Source of the DNA: CAYSCX01 sp964429575
GTDB lineage: Bacteria; Desulfobacterota; Binatia; Binatales; Binataceae
Assembly (NCBI GenBank): GCA_964429575.1
Contig: CAYSCX010000019.1
Span: 1 to 43,858 of the forward strand
DNA length: 43,858 bases
Direction: 5' to 3'
The notes beneath the pieces are model-generated. The model was not told the origin of the DNA, ran no database searches, and saw only the letters and a list, made by a program, of their open reading frames with translations. Positions 17,078 to 25,141 of this stretch are shown one piece after another. The position numbers and the translations under genes were made by a program. Position 1 is the first letter of the stretch; every line of letters begins with the position of its first letter.

Positions 17078-17752
17078 CTACGCGAGCGTGCCTTTGGTCG
17101 ATAGCGCGCCCGCGACGCGCGGCTCGGGCGCGGTCGCCTGATCCATCGCGCGCGCGAGCGACTTGAACGCGGCTTCGATGATGTGGTGCGGATTGCGCCC
17201 ACTGGTGAGGTTCAAGTGCAAATTCATGCCGACCTCGTCGCTCAGCGCCTTGATGAAGTCGTGAACGAGTTCGGTTTGGAAAGTCCCGACGCGCTCATGC
17301 TTGAACGCGAGGTTGTACGCCAGATATGGGCGGCCGCTGATATCCACGACGGCTTCGCAGAGCGCTTCATCGAGCGGCACCTTGGCGCTGCCGAAGCGCT
17401 TGATTCCAGAGCGGTCGCCGAGCGCCTGGCGAAACGCGCGGCCGAGCACGATGCCGACGTCCTCGACGGTGTGATGATCATCGATGTCGATGTCGCCTGA
17501 CGCCTCGATTTTCAGATCGAAAAAGCCGTGGCGCGCGAAACTCTGAAGCATATGATCGAGGAACGGGACGCCGGTGTGGATGTCGCCCTGCCCTTTTCCG
17601 TCGAGACGGAGCGCGACCCGAATTTCGGTCTCGCGGGTCTTGCGCTCGACGGTTGCCTCGCGAGCGCGGCCATTGGCCGCGACCGCCCCGCCGGCGGCAG
17701 GCTTGCGGGCGGATCGAGTCCCTGCCGAGCGGAGTTTTCGTTTAGCGTGCAC
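17078..17752 (-). CDS. hisB: Imidazoleglycerol-phosphate dehydratase
   Basis: Dehydrates IGP to imidazole-acetol phosphate. Manganese-binding motifs DIDDHHTVEDVG and RNPHHIIEAAFKS are intact, as is the N-terminal core RETEIRVALRLDGKG. The GTG at 17752 is chosen: it overlaps the hisD stop by 11 bases and is preceded by GAAGGA. This gives 224 residues with a basic N-terminal extension of roughly 30 residues (KRKLRSAGTRSARKP) not usual in the monofunctional family of about 195. No later start codon fits the conserved ERKTRETEI start region (its Val is GTC). No phosphatase domain is fused. Confidence 0.92.
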   Translation of the reverse strand: MHAKRKLRSAGTRSARKPAAGGAVAANGRAREATVERKTRETEIRVALRLDGKGQGDIHTGVPFLDHMLQSFARHGFFDLKIEASGDIDIDDHHTVEDVGIVLGRAFRQALGDRSGIKRFGSAKVPLDEALCEAVVDISGRPYLAYNLAFKHERVGTFQTELVHDFIKALSDEVGMNLHLNLTSGRNPHHIIEAAFKSLARAMDQATAPEPRVAGALSTKGTLA

Positions 17753-19073
17753 GTTCTGTCCTTCGTCGCTTGGAAAGCGCCAACATTCGAACCGTGATTG
17801 CGCGCGCGTGCGCCTCAAATCCCTCCAACCTCGCGAGCCTTTCGACCGCTGCGCCGAAAGTATGGAGCGCGCCCGCGGACGCCTCGATTATACTGGTTCG
17901 TTTCAGGAAATCGTATGCACCCAGCGGCGATGCGAAGCGGGCGGAGCCGCCGGTGGGCAATACATGGTTGGGTCCGGCGAGATAATCGCCAAATGGCGCC
18001 GGTGACATCGGGCCAAGAAAAACCGCGCCGGCCGACTTGACCTTGGAAAGCCAACGAGCGGGAGCGGCGATTTGAAGCTCGAGGTGCTCGGGCGCGATTT
18101 GATTCGAGATGTCGAAGGCCTCATCGAGGCTGCGCACGACCAGCGCCGCGCCGCGGTTGGCGAGTACCCGGCGGACGGCCGCCGCGCGAGGCAAGGTGTT
18201 GAGCGTGCGATCGATTTCCCGTGCGACATCGCGCGCGAGCGAGCTCGAAGTCGTCACCAGCACCGCCGACTCATCGCCGGAGCCATGCTCGGCCTGTGCG
18301 ATGAGATCCGCGGCGACGAAATCGGCGCGCGCGGATGCGTCTGCAATGACGAGCACTTCGCTCGGTCCGGCCATCTTGTCGATGTCGACGACGCCATAGA
18401 CCATTCGTTTCGCGGCCTGCACGTACGCGTTGCCGGGACCGACGATCTTGTCCACCGGACGAATTGTCGAGGTACCGTAGGCAAGCGCGGCGACGGCGTG
18501 CGCACCGCCCACGCGGTAAAACTCGTGGACGCCGGCGATCGCGGCAGCCGCCAAAACCGATGCGCGCCCACTGTCGGCGGAGGGCGGCGAGACCATCACG
18601 ATTTCGCGCACGCCCGCGACTCGGGCGGGAATCACATTCATGAGGACCGATGACGGATACGCGGCAAGTCCGCCCGGCACGTACACGCCGACCCGTTCCA
18701 GTGGCCGCACGATCTGACCTAGACGAACGCCGGATGAGTCGCGATAATCGAACGGCCATTGAAGAGTGTGGCGATGAAACGACTCGATGCGGCGCGCGGC
18801 GAGTTCGAGCGCGCGACGATCATCGGAGTCGAGCGCACGCCGCGCGGCGGCAAGCTCGGTGCGGCCCACGCGAAGTTTGGCGGCGGTGAGCGACACGCGG
18901 TCAAAGCGGCGCGTGTAGTCGATGAGCGCGCGGTCGCCGCGCCGGCGCACGTCGGCAACGATGCGCGACACCGCGCCATCAATCGACATGCCATTGGCGC
19001 CACGCCGGTCGAGCAGTCTCGCGATAAAGTTGCGGCAGGCGGGCGTACCGGATTTGAGGATCCGGACGCTCAT
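17742..19073 (-). CDS. hisD: Histidinol dehydrogenase
   Basis: Catalyses the last two oxidations to L-histidine with NAD+ and zinc. A 443-residue protein with the family signature seen as IVGPGNAYVQAAKRMVYG, DKMAGPSEVLVIADASA, the zinc-ligand region DLIAQAEHGSGDES and QIAPEHLEL. The N-terminus MSVRILKSG and the length are typical. Its ATG overlaps the murA stop (ATGA), which implies translational coupling. hisG, often just upstream in this gene order, is missing. Confidence 0.95.
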   Translation of the reverse strand: MSVRILKSGTPACRNFIARLLDRRGANGMSIDGAVSRIVADVRRRGDRALIDYTRRFDRVSLTAAKLRVGRTELAAARRALDSDDRRALELAARRIESFHRHTLQWPFDYRDSSGVRLGQIVRPLERVGVYVPGGLAAYPSSVLMNVIPARVAGVREIVMVSPPSADSGRASVLAAAAIAGVHEFYRVGGAHAVAALAYGTSTIRPVDKIVGPGNAYVQAAKRMVYGVVDIDKMAGPSEVLVIADASARADFVAADLIAQAEHGSGDESAVLVTTSSSLARDVAREIDRTLNTLPRAAAVRRVLANRGAALVVRSLDEAFDISNQIAPEHLELQIAAPARWLSKVKSAGAVFLGPMSPAPFGDYLAGPNHVLPTGGSARFASPLGAYDFLKRTSIIEASAGALHTFGAAVERLARLEGFEAHARAITVRMLALSKRRRTERAR

Positions 19074-20338
19074 GCGGGCGAGGAATCCTTGACGCGCTCG
19101 ATGCGCGCGCCCAATGCGGAAAGTTTCTGCTCGATCGCTTCGTAGCCGCGGTCGAGATGATAGACGCGGCTCAATTCGGTTGCATTTTCGGCCGCGAGGC
19201 CGGCGACGATTAACCCCATGCTGGCGCGGAGGTCGGTGGCCATGACGGGCGCGCCGGAGAGCTTCGCGGGGCCGCGCACGATGGCGGTCGAACCTTTCAT
19301 CGCGATGTCCGCGCCCATCCGCAGCAGCTCGAGCGCATGCATGAAGCGATTTTCGAAGATGGTTTCCGTTACTACTGAGGTTCCAGCCGCCTGGGTCAGC
19401 AGCGCCATCATCTGCGCCTGCAAGTCGGTGGGAAATCCGGGATACGGAAGAGTGCGCACTTCGACCGGTGAAAGCGGGCCTCGCCGTGCGACCCGCAGAG
19501 CGCCGTTTTCGGGCGTGACGTCGACGCCCGCCTCGCGGAGTTTCGCGATCACCGAATCGAGCTGATCGATCGGCGCATTTTGAATCGTGACATCGCCGCC
19601 GGTGATGGCTGCCGCGGTCATGATCGAGCCGGCCTCGATTCGGTCTGGACCGACCTCGTGATCAGCGCCGTGGAGCCGCTCGACGCCTTCGATCTCAATC
19701 ACGTGAGTGCCGACGCCGTTGATCTTCGCGCCCATCGAGGCGAGCACGCCTGCGAGCACTTGCACTTCGGGTTCGCGGGCGGCGTTCTCGATTAGCGTGC
19801 TGCCGCGAGCCAGCACCGCGGCCATCATAATGTTCTCGGTTGCGCCGACCGAAGGCGAATCAAGCCAGATGCGCGCGCCCTTGAGGCCGTCGGTGTGCGC
19901 CTCGACGTAACCGTTGCGGAGTTGGATCTTCACGCCGAGCGCGCGGATGCCCGAGATGTGCAGATTGACGGGGCGCGCGCCAATGGCGCAGCCGCCCGGA
20001 GTCGAGACGCGCGCACGTTTTGAGCGCGCGAGCAGCGGTCCCAGCACGAGGAACGACGCACGCATGGTCTTGACCAGGTCGTAGGGCGCTTCGTGCGAGA
20101 CCAGGCGCGCGGCATGCACTTCGAGTTCGTGATCGCCGAGCCAGCGGCTGTCAACGCCGAGCTTGCCCAGCAGTTCGAGCGTGGTTCGAACGTCGCGAAG
20201 GTGCGGAACGTTGCGGAGCGTGATGGGCTCGTCGGTGAGCAGCGACGCGATGAGCACCGGCAACGCGGCGTTCTTGCTGCCGCTCAGAATGACCGTGCCG
20301 CGCAGCGGAACGCCGCCGCGTATGATCATTTTGTCCAT
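19070..20338 (-). CDS. murA: UDP-N-acetylglucosamine 1-carboxyvinyltransferase
   Basis: First committed step of peptidoglycan synthesis: transfers enolpyruvate from PEP to UDP-GlcNAc. A 422-residue protein of normal length. K22 (SGSKNAALP) and the PEP-binding cysteine C117 (STPGGCAIGARPVNLH) are present. The cysteine, rather than aspartate, predicts sensitivity to fosfomycin, on established knowledge of the family. It lies 15 bases downstream of prmC and overlaps hisD by 4 bases, within the long minus-strand operon. Confidence 0.96.
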   Translation of the reverse strand: MDKMIIRGGVPLRGTVILSGSKNAALPVLIASLLTDEPITLRNVPHLRDVRTTLELLGKLGVDSRWLGDHELEVHAARLVSHEAPYDLVKTMRASFLVLGPLLARSKRARVSTPGGCAIGARPVNLHISGIRALGVKIQLRNGYVEAHTDGLKGARIWLDSPSVGATENIMMAAVLARGSTLIENAAREPEVQVLAGVLASMGAKINGVGTHVIEIEGVERLHGADHEVGPDRIEAGSIMTAAAITGGDVTIQNAPIDQLDSVIAKLREAGVDVTPENGALRVARRGPLSPVEVRTLPYPGFPTDLQAQMMALLTQAAGTSVVTETIFENRFMHALELLRMGADIAMKGSTAIVRGPAKLSGAPVMATDLRASMGLIVAGLAAENATELSRVYHLDRGYEAIEQKLSALGARIERVKDSSPA

Positions 20339-20353
20339 CGAAAGGGGCGCGTC

Positions 20354-21229
20354 CTAGCCGCGCGCGTGCACGACGCGCGGGATACCGGAAAGATCGTTTA
20401 TCACATCGACAAGGGTCAATTCCGCCCGGACCAGAATGTCGGTGACCTCGAAGTGCTGCCCCGCTCCGATCTCGAGCAGCAAGTCGCCGCCCGGCGCGAG
20501 CCAATCGCGCACCGATGCGGCGATGGCGCGGTAGGAGTCGAGTCCGTCGCGGCCCCCGGCTAGCGCAATGCGTGGCTCGAAGCGCGCGACTTCCGGCGCG
20601 AGTGAAGCGAGAGCCGCATCTTCCACGTACGGCGGATTCGAGACGATTAGATCGAACGGTTGTGGTAGCGGAGATTCGCGAAGCGGCTCGAACCACGAAC
20701 CGAGTCGAAATTCGATGCGAGCTTCGACTCCGTGCCTGCGGGCGTTGCCGCGCGCAACCGCGAGCGCATCGGCCGAGATATCGGTCGCGAGAATAGAAGC
20801 GTCGGGAGCATTGCACGCGAGCGCTACGGCGATGGCGCCCGAGCCGGTGCCGAGATCGAGCACGCGGGCGCTTTTGCGCGCTTGCAGTAATCCGAGCGCC
20901 GTTTCTACCAGCGTCTCGGTTTCCGGCCGCGGGATCAGCACCGCGGGTGTGACGTCGAGTTCGAGCGAAAAGAATTCTTTGTGACCGACGATGCATGCGA
21001 GCGGTTCGCGTGCAACCCGTCGTTCGAGAATCGCGTAGAAGCGCGCGGTCGCAGCGTCATCGGGTTCCAACGACGCGCTCAAGACATGCGCGCGAGGGAC
21101 GCCGGCGGCCAGCGCCAGGATGAGCGACGCCTCGAATCGCGATTCGTCTATGCCGGCGCGCGCAAGAACAGCCGCTGCATGGACGAGAAGGTCTGCCGCA
21201 AACACGCGCGCGCTGGCCGCGCTGCTCAT
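20354..21229 (-). CDS. prmC: Release factor glutamine methyltransferase
   Basis: Methylates the glutamine of the GGQ motif in release factors using S-adenosylmethionine. The 291-residue protein has SAM-binding motif I DLGTGSGAIA at 125-134 and the catalytic NPPY at 198-201 (VSNPPYVEDA). The N-terminal helical domain has the usual RPETE motif (101-105) at the junction. Its ATG overlaps the prfA stop by 4 bases, so enzyme and substrate are translationally coupled. Confidence 0.95.
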   Translation of the reverse strand: MSSAASARVFAADLLVHAAAVLARAGIDESRFEASLILALAAGVPRAHVLSASLEPDDAATARFYAILERRVAREPLACIVGHKEFFSLELDVTPAVLIPRPETETLVETALGLLQARKSARVLDLGTGSGAIAVALACNAPDASILATDISADALAVARGNARRHGVEARIEFRLGSWFEPLRESPLPQPFDLIVSNPPYVEDAALASLAPEVARFEPRIALAGGRDGLDSYRAIAASVRDWLAPGGDLLLEIGAGQHFEVTDILVRAELTLVDVINDLSGIPRVVHARG

Positions 21230-22305
21230 CGCGGAGCCTCGGCGCCAGTAGCGAAGGCGTGTTGGCGCTCGTGCGCCGCGAGTGCGTCGATGAGCGGATC
21301 GAGCGCTCCGTCGAGCACCTGGTCGAGCTGGTGAAGGGTCATATTGATGCGATGGTCCGTCACCCGCGACTGAGGAAAGTTGTACGTGCGGATGCGTTCA
21401 GAGCGATCGCCCGTGCCAACCATCGAGCGGCGCGCCTCGGCGATTTTGGCTTCCTGTTCCGAGCGGGCCTTATCGAGCAGGCGCGCGCGCAGAATCTTGA
21501 GCGCCCTCGCCTTGTTCTTATGTTGCGATTTCTCATCGCGGCACACGATGACCATGCCGGTGGGCAGGTGCGTGATGCGGACGGCGGAATCGGTGGTATT
21601 GACGCTCTGGCCCCCCGGCCCCGACGCGCGCATCACATCGATGCGCAGATCTTTCTCCTCGTTGATGTTGACTTCGACTTCGTCTGCTTCGGGCATCATC
21701 GCGACAGTGACCGCGGAAGTGTGAATGCGTCCCGATGCCTCGGTAGCAGGCACGCGCTGCACGCGATGGACGCCGCCCTCGAACTTGAGCCGCGAGTATG
21801 CGCCGCGCCCGGAGATGAGCGCGATGGCTTCCTTGACACCGCCCAGGCCGGTGTCGCTGAGGCTCAACGTCTCGAACTTCCAGCCGTGGTTTTGTGCGTA
21901 GCGCGTGTACATGCGCAAGAGTTTGCTGGCGAACAGCGCCGCCTCGTCGCCGCCGGTGCCAGCGCGAATTTCGAGGATGACGTTCTTGTCGTCGTTGGGA
22001 TCGCGCGGAATCAACAACTCGCGCAGACGCTCTTCCAGCACTACCTGGCGCTTTTGCAGCGCCGGAAGCTCGGCGCGAGCGAACTCGCGCAGCTCCGCGT
22101 CGTCGCCGCCGGCAAAGACGCGATGCTCCGCGATGTCATCGAGGAGTTTGCGGTACTCGCGGATGCATTCGACGACCTGAACCAACTGCGCGCGCTCCTT
22201 GGCGAGCCGGGCGTACTCGCGGTTGTTCGCGATGATGGCCGGATCGCCGAGCTTGCGCTCGAGTTCCTCGAAGCGCTCCTGAATGCCGATCATTTTATCG
22301 AGCAT
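21226..22305 (-). CDS. prfA: Peptide chain release factor 1
   Basis: Recognises UAA/UAG stop codons and triggers peptide release. The 359-residue protein has the RF1-specific tripeptide P-A-T at 186-188 (RVPATEASGR) and the catalytic GGQ at 231-233 (ASGPGGQSVNTTDSAV). PAT rather than SPF distinguishes it from RF2. Length and the N-terminal MLDKMIGIQERFEELE are typical. It is followed directly by prmC and preceded by rpmE, a common order. Confidence 0.97.
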   Translation of the reverse strand: MLDKMIGIQERFEELERKLGDPAIIANNREYARLAKERAQLVQVVECIREYRKLLDDIAEHRVFAGGDDAELREFARAELPALQKRQVVLEERLRELLIPRDPNDDKNVILEIRAGTGGDEAALFASKLLRMYTRYAQNHGWKFETLSLSDTGLGGVKEAIALISGRGAYSRLKFEGGVHRVQRVPATEASGRIHTSAVTVAMMPEADEVEVNINEEKDLRIDVMRASGPGGQSVNTTDSAVRITHLPTGMVIVCRDEKSQHKNKARALKILRARLLDKARSEQEAKIAEARRSMVGTGDRSERIRTYNFPQSRVTDHRINMTLHQLDQVLDGALDPLIDALAAHERQHAFATGAEAPR

Positions 22306-22432
22306 TCAGAAACCTCGCGACGATGAAGGGTGCGCGTGGGCGTGCGCAGACAGTTCCACGGGGAAGTGCGATAACCGAATCCCCCGCGCACCCGGGGGCG
22401 CGATGGCCCGACGGGCGGCGGGAGTTGCAATG

Positions 22433-22633
22433 CTACTTTATGCCGTACTTGCGGTTGAAGCGCTCGACGCGTCCGGCGGTATCGACCAATCGCTGCTGGC
22501 CGGTGTAAAACGGGTGGCACTTCGCGCAGACCTCGACGTGAAGTTCGGATGACGCCGAGCGAGTCTCGAACGTATTGCCGCACGCGCACGTCACAATGCA
22601 GCGATGATATTCAGGATGGATTCCGAGCTTCAT
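22433..22633 (-). CDS. rpmE: Ribosomal protein bL31, zinc form
   Basis: A 66-residue large-subunit protein. The four zinc cysteines C16, C18, C36 and C39 (CACG and CAKC) mark the zinc-binding C+ form. The N-terminus MKLGIHPEYH and the FYTGQQ motif are typical. It is the first gene of the prfA-prmC-murA-his operon, 127 bases upstream of prfA. A promoter is visible at 22669-22697. The ATG at 22633 has no clear Shine-Dalgarno sequence. Confidence 0.95.
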   Translation of the reverse strand: MKLGIHPEYHRCIVTCACGNTFETRSASSELHVEVCAKCHPFYTGQQRLVDTAGRVERFNRKYGIK

Positions 22634-22668
22634 CTTACGGGTCGAGATTCGGCAATTCGTTATTCATC

Positions 22669-22697
22669 AATATACCATCGGCGGATATTCGGCACAA
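22669..22697 (-). promoter_or_regulatory. Sigma-70-like promoter of the rpmE operon
   Basis: Read on the minus strand: TTGTGC (22692-22697), 17 bases, TATATT (22669-22674), ending 35 bases before the rpmE ATG. It lies in the 81-base divergent spacer and partly overlaps the region that must also serve the plus-strand exported protein gene. Confidence 0.55.
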
Positions 22698-22714
22698 TTG
22701 ACCTGCACGCGGCG

Positions 22715-24244
22715 ATGCGAGCGGCGGTCGCGGCGCTATTCGTGGCGCTGTGCGGAGCCGCAAGCGCGGGCGCCGGTAAAGATGTACCCGCAGCGGCCGG
22801 CGCGAAAAAGCAGGCGATCGAAGCGCCCGGCTACGCGCGGGAAGACCAGACGATGTTTGCGCCCGCGCTGCAGGTGGCGCCGCCCGGGCCGCATCGTGCA
22901 CAGCGCGCTCTCGCGGTGCTCGACCGTCAGTTCGCGGTTCAACAAAAGATCACCTTCCATCCGCAATACAGTCCGGCGCTGCTCGCGCTGCTGGAAGTCC
23001 TGCCCCCGCGACAGGCCACCCTGATCCGTGCGCCCGCGCTCTATTCGCGAGAAGACATACCGTGGGACCTGCTGCCCGACGGTTCGCACGAGGTATCCGT
23101 CGCGGGGCAACCCCGCGAGGCGGACTACTACTACACCGTCATGCGGAACTACCGGAGCCCGGAGCTGGCGCAGAATTTTTCGGGAGCGTTTGCGCTCAAA
23201 CCCACGAAGACACAGTCGAACGGCACGATGTCGAGCGTAGTCGGAACGCTCGGCGGTGAGATTCTGCTCGACACTTACGGCGTCTCCGCGTGGGTGGACG
23301 TTGGGGCACAGATGCTGCGTTATGTGTACGGCGATCTGAAGCCGCCGTGGGACAGCGTACCGGGCAAGTTCAATCACCATGACGCGGCAGTGCTGGCGCG
23401 AATCAAGCGCGAGATGCCGGCGGTTTACGAGCGCATCACGCATTACGTGACGATCGCGAACGTCGTCGACGAGTTCGACAGCCCCGACGGTCCATACGTG
23501 CTCTGCAATTTCGAGGGCGAGATCAAGGCCGACTCGCTCAAGCCTTTTCCGGATCTCCACGCCTTTTATCAACGCGTGATACCGGCGCTGCGCGCGGAGT
23601 CGGCGATTGTCGACGCACAGGGGCGCTACTGGTTGCGCACGCGATTCGAGGGCGGAGGATTCCAGACGACGTTCATGAATCGCGCGGGCCTGCTGGTGCC
23701 GTTCGATGACAACTACAAGCCGGTGGGCGACGGCGTCGCGCTCGACAAGATCAGTTACGGGAGCCATCGGACGACGGCACGGGTCCTGACGCGGCGGTTG
23801 GGGATGACGTTCGGGCTCGCGAACCTGGGTTTCACGGCGGAGTACCGGCGCGACGGAGAAACGCTCGCGTATCGAAGCAGCATGAATCGCGTACCTGATC
23901 TGATCGCGCCTCCAGTGATTCACCAGATGATGCATTTCGTCGCGGGCGAGTTCATGCGCGTGCTGGCCGAAGGTACCGGCGGGTTGACCGCGACGCTCGC
24001 GTCGCGGCGGTTGGCGAGCGGAATGGTGCACCTGCAGGGCGGCATGACGGGCGAGTTCAGCTACTCACCGACGCTGGAATTTCTAGCGCGAATCGGGGAT
24101 GCGATCGCGGAGGAGCATGATTGGAAAGTGCGCGCCGATGAGCGAAAATTGGGCGAGGAACTCTTCAAGGCGTTTCTGAAGGATTTTCGAAATGCCCGGC
24201 CGCAGATACTAGCACTCGACGATCAGAAGAGCGCCGGGAAGTAG
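22715..24244 (+). CDS. Exported protein of unknown function
   Basis: I do not recognise this family. The 509-residue protein starts with a classical signal peptide (MRAAVAALFVALCGAASAGA). Mature parts contain HPQYSPALLALLEVLPPRQA, a Tyr-rich EADYYYTVMRNYRSP, CNFEGEIKADSL and a C-terminal region GLTATLASRRLASGMVHL then EFSYSPTLEFLARIGDAIAE. No enzyme motif or membrane helix was identified beyond the signal. The ATG at 22715 is chosen because it opens the signal peptide; an in-frame start 111 bases upstream would place 37 non-signal residues before it and overlap rpmE. It is divergent from rpmE and followed by a lipoprotein gene, so an envelope role is likely. Confidence 0.6.
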   Translation: MRAAVAALFVALCGAASAGAGKDVPAAAGAKKQAIEAPGYAREDQTMFAPALQVAPPGPHRAQRALAVLDRQFAVQQKITFHPQYSPALLALLEVLPPRQATLIRAPALYSREDIPWDLLPDGSHEVSVAGQPREADYYYTVMRNYRSPELAQNFSGAFALKPTKTQSNGTMSSVVGTLGGEILLDTYGVSAWVDVGAQMLRYVYGDLKPPWDSVPGKFNHHDAAVLARIKREMPAVYERITHYVTIANVVDEFDSPDGPYVLCNFEGEIKADSLKPFPDLHAFYQRVIPALRAESAIVDAQGRYWLRTRFEGGGFQTTFMNRAGLLVPFDDNYKPVGDGVALDKISYGSHRTTARVLTRRLGMTFGLANLGFTAEYRRDGETLAYRSSMNRVPDLIAPPVIHQMMHFVAGEFMRVLAEGTGGLTATLASRRLASGMVHLQGGMTGEFSYSPTLEFLARIGDAIAEEHDWKVRADERKLGEELFKAFLKDFRNARPQILALDDQKSAGK

Positions 24245-24334
24245 GCGAACCTAATTCGCGTTCCGTCGAGTGCCGCGCCGCGGAAATCTGTTCGCGGAGT
24301 GTTCGCCTGATTAGAATAGCGCCGGGCTCGCCGC

Positions 24335-25081
24335 ATGCTACTTCGAACCAGACGATCATCGCTGCAAGTGCGAAAACCCCACGCCGGATTTGCCACAACT
24401 CTCGTACTGACGACGCTGCTGGCAGCGTCGTGTTTTGACAGCGGGTCGAAGATCCAGGCGCTGCCGGAACCCGAGGCGGCCGCAACACCGCGACTGGTGA
24501 GGAACCTATCCGAGCTGTCCGCCTCGAAGATCACAAATCCGTTTGAACATAGTCCCGCCGCGCCGCCCAAAGTATCAAAGGCAGCGGCCGCCGCCACTTC
24601 GGAAACGGACGACCAGTCTCCGCGTGCGTTTCTCGATGCGCCCGCAACGGTGCGTCGCGTGGGGACCGACACGACGCCCGGCGAGCAGCGGCTATCGAAT
24701 GCGAAAGCGGCGCAGTTCGGGAACTTCTCGCGCGTGTTGCTCGACAGAGTGTTTGCGGCGGCCCTCGAACTCGAAGTCGAAGACCGGATGGCCAAACGCA
24801 AGCTTCCAGAAAATCTCAAGCCGGTGGTGCTGACGGCGATCATGAATCCCGAGGGCCGGCTCCAGGAGCTGATCATCGAGCAGCACTCCGGACAGGCAGT
24901 GGTGGACAGCCTGTTTGTCGAGGCGTGCCGCAAGGGGCTTTGGTACAACAATCCACCGAAAGATGCGCAGACGTCTTCGGGGAATTATCAGTTGCGAATC
25001 GAGGGGCGGCTGCGGAATTTCGCGAGCCAGGGCGCCGACTTGTGGACGTTCACGACCTACCTTGATCTATCGATCCTGTAA
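24335..25081 (+). CDS. Lipoprotein with TonB-C-like domain
   Basis: A 248-residue protein. Basic N-terminus, hydrophobic segment and lipobox L-A-A-S-C give a lipidated C33. Residues up to about 125 are Ala/Pro/Thr-rich and probably disordered. The C-terminal 100 residues (VVLTAIMNPEGRLQELIIEQ, then ACRKGLWYNNPP) resemble the fold of TonB C-terminal domains, in which a new-for-each-strand pattern of x-x-G-x-L/V and a late W/Y-x-N-P-P turn are common. No TonB membrane anchor or proline spacer of the usual type is present, so it is not a canonical TonB. It follows the exported protein gene by 90 bases and may be co-transcribed. Confidence 0.55.
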   Translation: MLLRTRRSSLQVRKPHAGFATTLVLTTLLAASCFDSGSKIQALPEPEAAATPRLVRNLSELSASKITNPFEHSPAAPPKVSKAAAAATSETDDQSPRAFLDAPATVRRVGTDTTPGEQRLSNAKAAQFGNFSRVLLDRVFAAALELEVEDRMAKRKLPENLKPVVLTAIMNPEGRLQELIIEQHSGQAVVDSLFVEACRKGLWYNNPPKDAQTSSGNYQLRIEGRLRNFASQGADLWTFTTYLDLSIL

Positions 25082-25141
25082 ACGCGCGGGGCGGGAGGGT
25101 CGCTCTCAGCACACCGCGCTCATCTGATAGAATTGCGCGCC

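Noticed and set aside
21259..22326. 355-codon plus-strand frame
   Set aside because: Antisense of prfA, whose GGQ and PAT motifs are unmistakable.
22736..24031. 431-codon minus-strand frame
   Set aside because: Antisense of the exported protein, which has a clear signal peptide; the antisense translation is His/Arg-rich and has no motif.
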